This document shows positions 1 to 5,123 of a stretch of DNA of 30,603 bases, one piece after another. The stretch spans positions 1 through 30,603 of the IMG/VR virus record IMGVR_UViG_3300044961_001104. One strand, written 5' to 3'. Every line of letters starts with the position of its first letter. Position 1 is the stretch's first letter. The position numbers and the translations under genes were made by a program. This DNA comes from a virus. The notes below the pieces were generated by a model. It did no database searches. It was not told the origin of the DNA and saw only the letters and a program-made list of their open reading frames with translations.

Positions 1-9
1 AATCATAAG

Positions 10-336
10 TTAGCAAGCCTCTTGCACAAAAAGGAGAACAAAAAAATGAATACCTATCGTGTTGTAATCGGAACGAGCGCTGGCATCATCACTGATATAA
101 AAATTGTCCGCGCTAAAAATTGTGGGCAGGCTGAAACCAAGGCAATCAAAGCGATGGGCGCAGGTCAGCCAGATGGTATCCGCGCCGTGAAAGTTGAAGA
201 ACTAGATGGCGAGTTTGTCGAATAGGTAGGCTTGCTAACAAAGCGCGCACCCGACAGGGGCGGGCTGTGGCTCAAAATGAGTTATTCGGATAATTTTGTA
301 GTCTTGCGCTCTCGCCCCTGCGGGTAGCGCAGACCG
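10..336 (+). mobile_element. Integron-type gene cassette (first)
   Basis: The unit starts with TTAGCA after a G at position 9, carries one short gene (46-225) and ends with an attC-like site whose G|TT lies at 336/337. The 12 bases at 9-20 (GTTAGCAAGCCT) are exactly complementary to 228-239 (AGGCTTGCTAAC). This is what integron cassettes show, because the inverse core of a cassette's own attC is complementary to that cassette's 5' end in the circular form. The gene fills nearly the whole unit, also typical. No integron integrase is present; the integrase at the right end is phage-type. Inference from structure only. Confidence 0.6.
46..225 (+). CDS. Cassette-borne small hypothetical protein (59 aa)
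   Basis: Start ATG at 46 is chosen because AAGGAG lies at 31-36, nine bases upstream. A TTG at 22 is in frame but would precede that ribosome binding site. The 59-residue product has an alternating beta/alpha pattern (TYRVVIG, then a helix rich in Ala and Lys, then IRAVKVEEL) and no Cys pair, signal peptide or membrane segment. I do not recognise the family. It is the only gene of the first integron-type cassette and sits between the inverted 12-bp arms at 9-20 and 228-239. Its function is unknown, as for most cassette genes. Confidence 0.7.
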   Translation: MNTYRVVIGTSAGIITDIKIVRAKNCGQAETKAIKAMGAGQPDGIRAVKVEELDGEFVE

Positions 337-342
337 TTGGAG
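233..342 (+). repeat. attC-like recombination site 1
   Basis: The inverse core TGCTAAC (233-239) and the right core GTTGGAG (336-342) bracket a long imperfect stem. ACCCG-A-CAGGGGCG near 249-262 pairs with CGCCCCTGCGGGT at 313-325, leaving one unpaired A on the left arm. The outer part pairs GCGC with GCGC. The central spacer (about 265-312) is variable. Single extrahelical bases, a GTT core and a length near 110 bp fit known attC sites. The right core departs from the GTTRRRY consensus at its last base. Confidence 0.6.
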
Positions 343-348
343 AAAATC

Positions 349-579
349 ATGGAAACTTGCTTGTTTTGCGGAAGGCGAATTGCTCGAATGAAAAAAGGTT
401 ATGGTGGTTTTCGCCGCCACATGAAATCAAAAGGTGTAATTTGTTTTGGTTCTTGGATGACACCATTGCGTCAAGAAGTAGTCTTGCAACAGAAACGCAT
501 CGAACAAAAGATGCACCCGACCGATGGTGGGCTTCCCGCTTCGGACGGTTTATCTACTCCCGCCACCATCGGCGGGTAG
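349..579 (+). CDS. Small Cys/His protein in second cassette-like unit (76 aa)
   Basis: Start ATG at 349 follows GGAG (339-342) by six bases; a TTG at 337 is in frame but lies at the ribosome binding site. The N-terminus has CLFCGRR (Cys4, Cys7) followed by a basic stretch with RRHMKSKGVIC. This C-x2-C...H...C layout suggests a small zinc-binding fold. The C-terminal third runs through the second attC-like hairpin, and the stop codon is the TAG inside its conserved GCGGGTAG. The tail may therefore not be functionally selected. Family not recognised. Confidence 0.6.
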   Translation: METCLFCGRRIARMKKGYGGFRRHMKSKGVICFGSWMTPLRQEVVLQQKRIEQKMHPTDGGLPASDGLSTPATIGG

Positions 580-590
580 TACTGTGCCTG
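499..590 (+). repeat. attC-like recombination site 2 (degenerate right core)
   Basis: It shares with site 1 an AACAAA start (503-508), an exact GCACCCGAC (513-521) and an exact GCGGGTAG (572-579). The left arm ACCCG-A-CCGATGGTGG pairs with the right arm CCACCATCGGCGGGT (562-576), with one extra A at the same place as in site 1. The stem sequence differs while the pairing is kept. The expected GTT core on the right is not intact (CTGTGCCTGG), so the site is probably decayed or diverged. Confidence 0.5.
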
Positions 591-606
591 GCAGAAAAAT
601 CCGATA

Positions 607-628
607 GTATACTTACCCGCATGAACCC
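607..628 (+). repeat. 22-bp direct repeat containing a TATACT box, copy 1
   Basis: Positions 607-628 match 866-887 at 19 of 22 bases. A shorter relative beginning TATACTTAC lies at 801. In this copy TATACT (608-613) stands about 7 bases before the ATG at 621, the geometry of a -10 box for a leaderless transcript. In the copy at 866-887 the ATG has become ATA. A convincing -35 box is not visible. Confidence 0.45.
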
Positions 629-797
629 AAAAGACAAAAGGGCGTTGATCTACATCCTCCTGGCATGGAGCGTTTTCATGCTTACACCTCGAACTGATGA
701 GTTTGGTCTTTTGGTCGTGGCGCTTTTTTCGATCGTGTACATGGTGGATATATGGATCACTACCGGTCGCGATAATGAACAAAACAAGGGGCAGTAA
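621..797 (+). CDS. Small membrane protein (58 aa)
   Basis: ATG at 621 opens a 58-residue protein with two hydrophobic segments (about residues 8-22 and 28-47) separated by a short charged loop, and a hydrophilic C-terminus. There is no clear ribosome binding site. A TATACT box ends eight bases before the ATG, so a leaderless message is possible. An intrinsic terminator follows at 819-850, which supports a single-gene transcript. The size and two-helix shape would fit a small holin or a toxin-like peptide, but nothing specific is recognisable. Confidence 0.55.
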   Translation: MNPKDKRALIYILLAWSVFMLTPRTDEFGLLVVALFSIVYMVDIWITTGRDNEQNKGQ

Positions 798-818
798 GAA
801 TATACTTACTCCCGCCAC

Positions 819-850
819 GGCGCAGGTTTTTCAGCCTGCGCCCTTTTTTT
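819..850 (+). terminator. Intrinsic terminator after the 58-aa membrane protein gene
   Basis: GGCGCAGG (819-826) pairs perfectly with CCTGCGCC (835-842) and is followed by seven T residues (844-850). This is a textbook rho-independent terminator for plus-strand transcription. Confidence 0.85.
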
Positions 851-865
851 ATGCCATTTTTTCCT

Positions 866-887
866 GTATACTTATCCACATAAACCC
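866..887 (+). repeat. 22-bp direct repeat, copy 2 (start codon lost)
   Basis: This is the second copy of the repeat at 607-628, with three mismatches. It retains the TATACT box (867-872), but the position equivalent to the ATG reads ATA and a stop follows within four codons. It may serve as the promoter of the gene at 953 or be a remnant of duplication. Confidence 0.4.
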
Positions 888-952
888 ATAGAACAGAAAT
901 CCCAAGGGGGGAAGCAGCCCCCAACCGCATATTATTCAGGGAGAATAATTGC

Positions 953-1516
953 ATGAAGAAATACACGAAACAGCAAAAGAGGACCGCGGCATCGGTTTCT
1001 GGCTGCGGCATCATGGTTATCTGTTGTCTTACGATCTCATTCTTATCGTCGCTCAGCGAATCTCCTTCGTCTTCATCCCCACGCTCAGAGCAAATAACAA
1101 ATCCGCTCGCCCTGACTGCCGAAATGATCGGGATTTCACAAACCGCGGTTTCTCTCCCAACATTCACACTTACCAATTTACCAACCGCATCCGCATCCCC
1201 GACACTTGCCAGCACTGCCACGCTTGCGCCAACACTCACGCTCGCGCCGACATCCACCATCGTGTTGATCACGGTCCCGCCGGCAGGAGGATCGGGCGGC
1301 AGTGGCGGCTCTTCAGGTGGGGGATCGGGTGGTGGTGGTTCTCCCGGAGTAACACCGGTCGGCGGACCGTGCCCATGCAATGGCGACACGATGAACTGCT
1401 CTGACTTCCGCAATCAAAAAGCCGCGCAAGCCTGCTATGACCACTGCAAAAGTCAGGGCTTCGGCGACATCCACAGGCTGGACCGCGATAACGATGGGCT
1501 TGCTTGTGAAGGATGA
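953..1516 (+). CDS. Secreted or membrane-anchored Excalibur-domain protein
   Basis: This 187-residue protein starts at ATG 953 with AGGGAG at 938-943. Residues 1-12 are basic, about 14-33 form a hydrophobic signal or anchor, 35-115 are rich in Ser/Thr/Ala/Pro, and a Gly/Ser-rich spacer follows. The last 45-48 residues (NCSDF...CYDHC...LDRDNDGLACEG) match the Excalibur domain, an extracellular Ca-binding fold with a DxDxDG loop and conserved Cys. Excalibur domains usually accompany nucleases or surface proteins; no catalytic domain is present here. The T/A/P-rich linker resembles surface proteins of Chloroflexota. A role at the host cell envelope is inferred. Confidence 0.8.
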   Translation: MKKYTKQQKRTAASVSGCGIMVICCLTISFLSSLSESPSSSSPRSEQITNPLALTAEMIGISQTAVSLPTFTLTNLPTASASPTLASTATLAPTLTLAPTSTIVLITVPPAGGSGGSGGSSGGGSGGGGSPGVTPVGGPCPCNGDTMNCSDFRNQKAAQACYDHCKSQGFGDIHRLDRDNDGLACEG

Positions 1517-1684
1517 TAAACCAAGGGTATTGTTGAGGCATGAAGCTGTTGATTTACCTGCACAAATCTACAGAATTGAAGGCAAATTGGGGGGCTCCCG
1601 GATCTAAACATTCACGGCATAATAATTACATCGATCAAGCACACTGCCATGTGCGGTCGAAAATCAAAATCCAGGAGACAACCA

Positions 1685-2131
1685 ATGAACGCACCGATTA
1701 TCGAAGTCAAGAACATCAAATCCTTTGAAGCATCCGACGGCTACGCCTACTACTGCGCGGGCTATGTCAACGGAAAGCGCGCCTTCCTTGTTGAGAACCA
1801 CGGCGATGGCGGCGAGACCATCTTCACCGCGCTCGATCCCGACCTCTACCAGCTTGCCACGACCTATGCCGAAAGTTTGCCCGATGTCGAGTGCGAAGGC
1901 TTCGAGAACAAAATTCCAAGTGACCTCGACCTCCTCGTCTGCCAACTGATCGACCGCAGGGAAGAAGATAAAAAACTCCGCCGTATCTGCAAGACCAAAA
2001 CCCTCTACCGCCTGCCCGGTGACGAAGCTGGCAGGTGGCGGGTATACAACATCAAGTTCGACAAGACCGCAGAGAACATAGTCCGCTACATGCACCCCAA
2101 CGCCGAGATTGCCAACCTGCGCTTCTCATGA
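1685..2131 (+). CDS. Hypothetical protein (148 aa)
   Basis: ATG at 1685 is preceded by AGGAG (1673-1677). The 148-residue product is soluble and acidic to neutral. It has a beta-rich N-terminal half (EVKNIKSF, GYAYYCAGYVNGKRAFLV), a helical middle, and a basic-aromatic C-terminal segment (TLYRLPGD, WRVYNIKF). No catalytic motif is recognised. A strong terminator at 2151-2176 closes the transcript, so the gene forms its own unit. The 168 bases before it (1517-1684) hold no gene I can support. Confidence 0.65.
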   Translation: MNAPIIEVKNIKSFEASDGYAYYCAGYVNGKRAFLVENHGDGGETIFTALDPDLYQLATTYAESLPDVECEGFENKIPSDLDLLVCQLIDRREEDKKLRRICKTKTLYRLPGDEAGRWRVYNIKFDKTAENIVRYMHPNAEIANLRFS

Positions 2132-2150
2132 GTCCCCACCCGATCTCCCA

Positions 2151-2177
2151 AGCCTCCCGAATTCGGGAGGCTTTTTA
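2151..2177 (+). terminator. Intrinsic terminator (palindromic stem)
   Basis: A 20-bp perfect palindrome (GCCTCCCGAA/TTCGGGAGGC, 2152-2171) is followed by five T residues (2172-2176), directly after the stop codon at 2131. It separates the upstream gene from the operon beginning at 2235. Confidence 0.8.
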
Positions 2178-2234
2178 CTTAACACATCCAGCCTCTGAAC
2201 AGTTAACAAAGCAATATCACACAAGGAGGCGCAC

Positions 2235-2567
2235 ATGCCCTGTTTTTCGAACGTTCAAACAGTTTTGATCGACATCAAGAGCGTTGAGACCGCCGCCGCG
2301 GCGCTCGGCATCAAGGTCGAACGGAACAGCCCCAATGTCTTCACCCTTCGAAAAGGGAAAGAATTCATCCGCATTGAGCGCGCGCGGGAGGGCGAAAAGT
2401 TCTCCACCGTCGCGTATTCGGGCTCAAACAATTGGGACACAGAGATCATCCAGCCGCTCGTCAAGGGGTACGCGAAGGAGCAACTCAAGGTTTTCGCCAA
2501 GAAGAACGGCTACACCCTCAGCGCCGGCAGCAAGCCCGACGCCTATGTCCTGACATCGTTTAGATAA
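2235..2567 (+). CDS. DUF1257 (Ycf35)-like protein
   Basis: ATG at 2235 is preceded by AAGGAGG (2223-2229). The 110-residue protein begins MPCFSNVQTVLIDIKSVETA and continues with an AAAALGIKVE segment. It resembles the DUF1257/Ycf35 family of small proteins that open with a similar SxFT-hydrophobic-DxxxLxxAL pattern. The next gene resembles DUF2997, the usual neighbour of DUF1257 in bacteria, which strengthens the assignment. The MoxR-type AAA+ ATPase often found with this pair is absent. Function is unknown; it leads an operon of overlapping small genes. Confidence 0.6.
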   Translation: MPCFSNVQTVLIDIKSVETAAAALGIKVERNSPNVFTLRKGKEFIRIERAREGEKFSTVAYSGSNNWDTEIIQPLVKGYAKEQLKVFAKKNGYTLSAGSKPDAYVLTSFR

Positions 2568-2577
2568 GGAGACCATC

Positions 2578-2796
2578 ATGCCAAAACGACAGATCAAAGT
2601 TCAAATTCTCCCCGACGGGCAGATCAAGTTTGACAACGCCGGCAACCCCGACGAACAGCGCATCCTCAAGGAACTCGCTGAACTCGCCCAGCTGCTCGCT
2701 GGCGACCCGGAAGCCGTCAAGATCGAGAAGCACGTTCACACCCACGCGACCGCCCACACGCACACCCATGCGGACGGAACGGTGCATACCCACTAA
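2578..2796 (+). CDS. DUF2997-like protein with His-rich tail
   Basis: The 72-residue product starts 10 bases after the DUF1257-like gene, with AAGGAG upstream. Residues 1-45 (PKRQIKVQILPDGQIKFD...GNPDEQRILKELAELAQ) fit the DUF2997 pattern: a short beta hairpin around a DG turn, then a helix. The C-terminus is unusual, with nine His alternating with Thr/Ala (HVHTHATAHTHTH...HTH). This could bind transition metals. DUF2997 proteins as I know them lack such a tail. Confidence 0.6.
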   Translation: MPKRQIKVQILPDGQIKFDNAGNPDEQRILKELAELAQLLAGDPEAVKIEKHVHTHATAHTHTHADGTVHTH

Positions 2797-2806
2797 GGAG
2801 CTGACC

Positions 2807-2998
2807 ATGTGCAAAGTTCAGATCATCGTGGACGAGAGCTCTCCTTCCAGCCTGGAATTGGTCCAGCGCCTCTCTTCCATCGGGACGCTTGATCGCCAAT
2901 CCGAAGGTTTCTTCCTCGTGGAAGCCCCTGCCAAGCAGGACGTCCTTGCTGTCACTGACGAGTTTCCCGAAGCCGTCATGCGGGTGGAAACGGTATGA
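2807..2998 (+). CDS. Small hypothetical protein (63 aa)
   Basis: ATG at 2807 follows AAGGAG (2795-2800). The 63-residue protein has a ferredoxin-like beta-alpha-beta rhythm (KVQIIVDE, SSLELVQRLSSIG, GFFLVEAP, DVLAVTDEFPEAVMRVETV), which could be a small regulatory or inhibitor fold. It is not recognised as a family. It overlaps the next gene by four bases (ATGA), so the two are probably translationally coupled. Confidence 0.65.
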   Translation: MCKVQIIVDESSPSSLELVQRLSSIGTLDRQSEGFFLVEAPAKQDVLAVTDEFPEAVMRVETV

Positions 2999-3291
2999 GC
3001 AACAAACTGATCATTGTAACGAGTGGCTACGGCGGGAATACCCGCCGCCCATTCGTTCAGATTGAATCCGAAGAACTTGACCGCCCGTTGCAGATCAGTC
3101 CTGAAGAAGCCAGACAACTCGCATTGAACTTACTTCAAGCGTCCGAAGCCGCCGATCAGGACGAGTTTTTGGTTCGCTTTTCACAGGATCGTCTCGGTCT
3201 TGATATCAAGGATGCCGCCGTCATTCTATCGCTCTATCGTGAATTCAGGTCAGAAAGGAATTCCAATGCCCCGAAAAAGAATTCAACTTGA
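2995..3291 (+). CDS. Hypothetical protein (98 aa)
   Basis: The start codon overlaps the previous stop (ATGA at 2995). The product has a beta-strand opening (KLIIVTSGYGG), a middle helix (PEEARQLALNLLQASEAA) and a C-terminal helix ending in a basic Asn/Lys-rich tail. No motif is recognised. The last 26 bases overlap the next gene in another frame. Confidence 0.65.
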   Translation: MSNKLIIVTSGYGGNTRRPFVQIESEELDRPLQISPEEARQLALNLLQASEAADQDEFLVRFSQDRLGLDIKDAAVILSLYREFRSERNSNAPKKNST

Positions 3292-3688
3292 GATTGGTCA
3301 AAAATGCGTCAAATGCGGTGAGACCCTTCCCGCCGGCATGACGGCTTATAAATTGTCGGGTGAACACGGCAGCGGCTATGAGCATTATGGAAAATGTCGC
3401 GGTGTTGTTCGCGTGGAATCCGATGTCCGCAAGGAAGGATACAAAAGGGAGACCATCAACGATCTTCTCATCATCATCAAGGGTGGAAATATAAGCGAAC
3501 GGATCGATGCGTCGGAGGAGATCAGGCGGCGTTACTCTGACGCGCTGCACCACCTGGAGAAAATGACGTTCCAGGCAGAGGCGTGGCAAACGGATTTTGA
3601 AAGTCTCGCCAACGATCCAGAATACAAACCGTCTTATAACCGTGAAACGGTGGAATCCAGGGAATTCCTGAAAGGTATGGGGAAATAA
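3266..3688 (+). CDS. Putative zinc-binding protein (140 aa)
   Basis: ATG at 3266 is preceded by AAAGGAA (3254-3260); upstream in-frame starts would overlap the previous gene deeply. The N-terminal 45 residues contain KCVKCGETLPAG, then GYEHYGKC, a C-x2-C...H...C arrangement like a treble-clef or zinc-ribbon fold. The rest is helical and charged (ERIDASEEIRRRYSDALHHLEKM). Its catalytic function is unknown. The stop overlaps the next start (TAATG). Confidence 0.65.
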   Translation: MPRKRIQLEIGQKCVKCGETLPAGMTAYKLSGEHGSGYEHYGKCRGVVRVESDVRKEGYKRETINDLLIIIKGGNISERIDASEEIRRRYSDALHHLEKMTFQAEAWQTDFESLANDPEYKPSYNRETVESREFLKGMGK

Positions 3689-4014
3689 TGTGGCAGAAGA
3701 ATAAAGGGAAGTTTCATTTGCTGTTGCGCTTCAGTGCAGATCTTATTGATGGGAAATTTCTTCAGTCCGCTTGCGGCGATCAGATACAAGTGCGCCGGAA
3801 GGCACAGAGATCGTGGATCTGGGGCGAAGAGAAGATGTGTCCCATTTGCATGGGTATTTGGCGGCTTTGCTTTACATCGGTTGATGATGCAAGGCAATCG
3901 CTCAAGAATCAGACCAATATCAAAGTGCTGGAACGAGCCCTTGAGATTGCACGGCAGGCGACTTTGAAAAAAGCCATCGAGACGCGGATCAAAAAATTGA
4001 AGGGTAACTCATGA
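3688..4014 (+). CDS. Putative zinc-binding protein (108 aa)
   Basis: The gene begins on the last base of the preceding stop. The product has HLLLRFSAD and SACGDQI, then MCPICMGIW, then a lone Cys. This places His9, Cys29 and a C-x2-C at about 51-54 as a plausible zinc site. The C-terminal half is a basic amphipathic helix (LERALEIARQATLKKAIETRIKKLK). It is the second Cys-rich protein in a row, which suggests linked roles. Family not identified. Confidence 0.6.
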   Translation: MWQKNKGKFHLLLRFSADLIDGKFLQSACGDQIQVRRKAQRSWIWGEEKMCPICMGIWRLCFTSVDDARQSLKNQTNIKVLERALEIARQATLKKAIETRIKKLKGNS

Positions 4015-4682
4015 ACTACACCGTCAAGCACACAGGCATCATGTTCCAGGGGGACATGATGCTCGCTTATCTCGACAACCGCAAAAACCAAACCCGCCGC
4101 GCTAAGGGCTTGCAGAAAATCAACGAGAAACCCGACGCATGGGAACTGATTGCTGTCACGCCATACGGCGCGACATTCTCCAGCCTTGTCCATAAGAAAA
4201 CCAAAACCCTGTTTATCAAAACTCCCTACGGTGGCAAAGGCGACCAGCTCTACTTCAAAGAAACCTGGAAGATGTGGGAGCACGACTATGACGGCAAGGA
4301 CTTTCTCCACTATCGCGCCGATGACGCCAAAGTAGACCCGACCTGGTGGACAGAGGAAGATTGGACGCGTCCCGATCCTGTCTGGGCTGGCAGGTTCGAC
4401 AAGTGGCAGTCTTCCATGTTCATGCCGCGCATTTGCGCCCGCTTCCGCGAGATCCCGATCCTTCGCGTGCGTGTCGAGCGCCTTTACGACATCACTGAAT
4501 CCGATGCGGTCAACGAAGGCTGGAGCGCAGGAAACCCGTTCCCGCACTACAGCAACTTCCACGTGGAGCCGGCGCGCCAGTGGTATTTCGATCTCTTTGC
4601 AAAGATCAACGGGAAGGAACTCACAAACAAAAACCCATGGGTGTTCGTTTACGAATTCCCAAAACACGGAGCAGAAAAATGA
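4011..4682 (+). CDS. ASCH/PUA-like phage protein (223 aa)
   Basis: It overlaps the previous gene by four bases. The N-terminus MMLAYLDNRKNQTRRAKGLQ and the later PYGGKGDQLYFKETW, IPILRVRVERLYDIT and SDAVNEGW match a phage family often annotated as morphogenetic or ASCH-domain protein, with its KTQTRR and GD.L.VRETW motifs. These proteins have a PUA-like barrel thought to bind RNA or modified nucleotides. The role in this phage is not known. The C-terminus ends with a WVFVYEF strand. Confidence 0.7.
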   Translation: MNYTVKHTGIMFQGDMMLAYLDNRKNQTRRAKGLQKINEKPDAWELIAVTPYGATFSSLVHKKTKTLFIKTPYGGKGDQLYFKETWKMWEHDYDGKDFLHYRADDAKVDPTWWTEEDWTRPDPVWAGRFDKWQSSMFMPRICARFREIPILRVRVERLYDITESDAVNEGWSAGNPFPHYSNFHVEPARQWYFDLFAKINGKELTNKNPWVFVYEFPKHGAEK

Positions 4683-4855
4683 CCACCTATTACAACATCG
4701 TTATGACCCATAAGATGACCGGCAGGGTCATCCGCGACACAAGCAGCGAGTACACGAAGGAGGAAGGCAAGCAGATGATTGAAAGCTTGAAACTGGACAC
4801 GGATGACTTCTACTTCTCGCTTGAGCCTGTCCAGTATGAAACAGCGAACTCCTGA
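4679..4855 (+). CDS. Small hypothetical protein (58 aa)
   Basis: The ATGA overlap with the previous stop sets the start at 4679. The product TTYYNIVMTHKMTGRVIRDT...FYFSLEPVQYE looks like a compact alpha/beta protein with beta strands at both ends and a Glu/Lys-rich helix between. No known motif is seen. Its stop overlaps the next start (TGATG). Support is mainly the operon geometry. Confidence 0.6.
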   Translation: MTTYYNIVMTHKMTGRVIRDTSSEYTKEEGKQMIESLKLDTDDFYFSLEPVQYETANS

Positions 4856-5064
4856 TGAACGCAAATTCCTTATCCGCCGGCGACATGATCTTGATCGCCG
4901 GTCCCTGCCTTGGCTTTATGGTCGTCATCATTGGCGTGAAACTCATGCGTTGGTTCCAGCTAATCAAGGACGCCCGGAACGAATGGAAGCGCCTTCCCAA
5001 GGCTGAAAGAGAGCGCATCAACCAGGAAGCCTGGGACAGCATGTTCAATCCGGACGATAAATAG
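4855..5064 (+). CDS. Small single-pass membrane protein (69 aa)
   Basis: It starts on the last base of the previous stop. Residues about 9-33 (GDMILIAGPCLGFMVVIIGVKL) form one membrane segment, followed by a basic, then charged cytoplasmic helix (KDARNEWKRLPKAERERINQEAW). It is the last gene before the convergent terminator at 5070-5123. Function is unknown; a membrane effector of the phage is possible. Confidence 0.65.
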   Translation: MNANSLSAGDMILIAGPCLGFMVVIIGVKLMRWFQLIKDARNEWKRLPKAERERINQEAWDSMFNPDDK

Positions 5065-5069
5065 TCCAG

Positions 5070-5123
5070 AACCAAAAAAGACCTATGGATTTATCCGAAT
5101 AAATCCATAGGTCTTTTTTGGTT
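5070..5123. terminator. Bidirectional terminator, perfect 25-bp inverted repeat
   Basis: The arms 5070-5094 and 5099-5123 are perfectly complementary, with a four-base CCGA loop. The stem has A6 on the left and T6 on the right, so it gives an intrinsic terminator in both directions. It lies between the ends of two convergent operons. The minus-strand stop codon (5122-5124) is inside the right arm. Confidence 0.9.

Noticed and set aside
760-1413. Long open frame on the minus strand across the Excalibur protein gene
   Set aside because: Its low-complexity Pro/Gly content mirrors the Gly/Ser linker of the plus-strand gene, it lacks a ribosome binding site and runs through a terminator; the plus-strand gene has a recognisable domain.
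3909-4667. 252-codon open frame on the minus strand
   Set aside because: It is antisense to the ASCH/PUA-like gene, whose family motifs and operon overlaps are clear. The antisense frame has no motif and no ribosome site.
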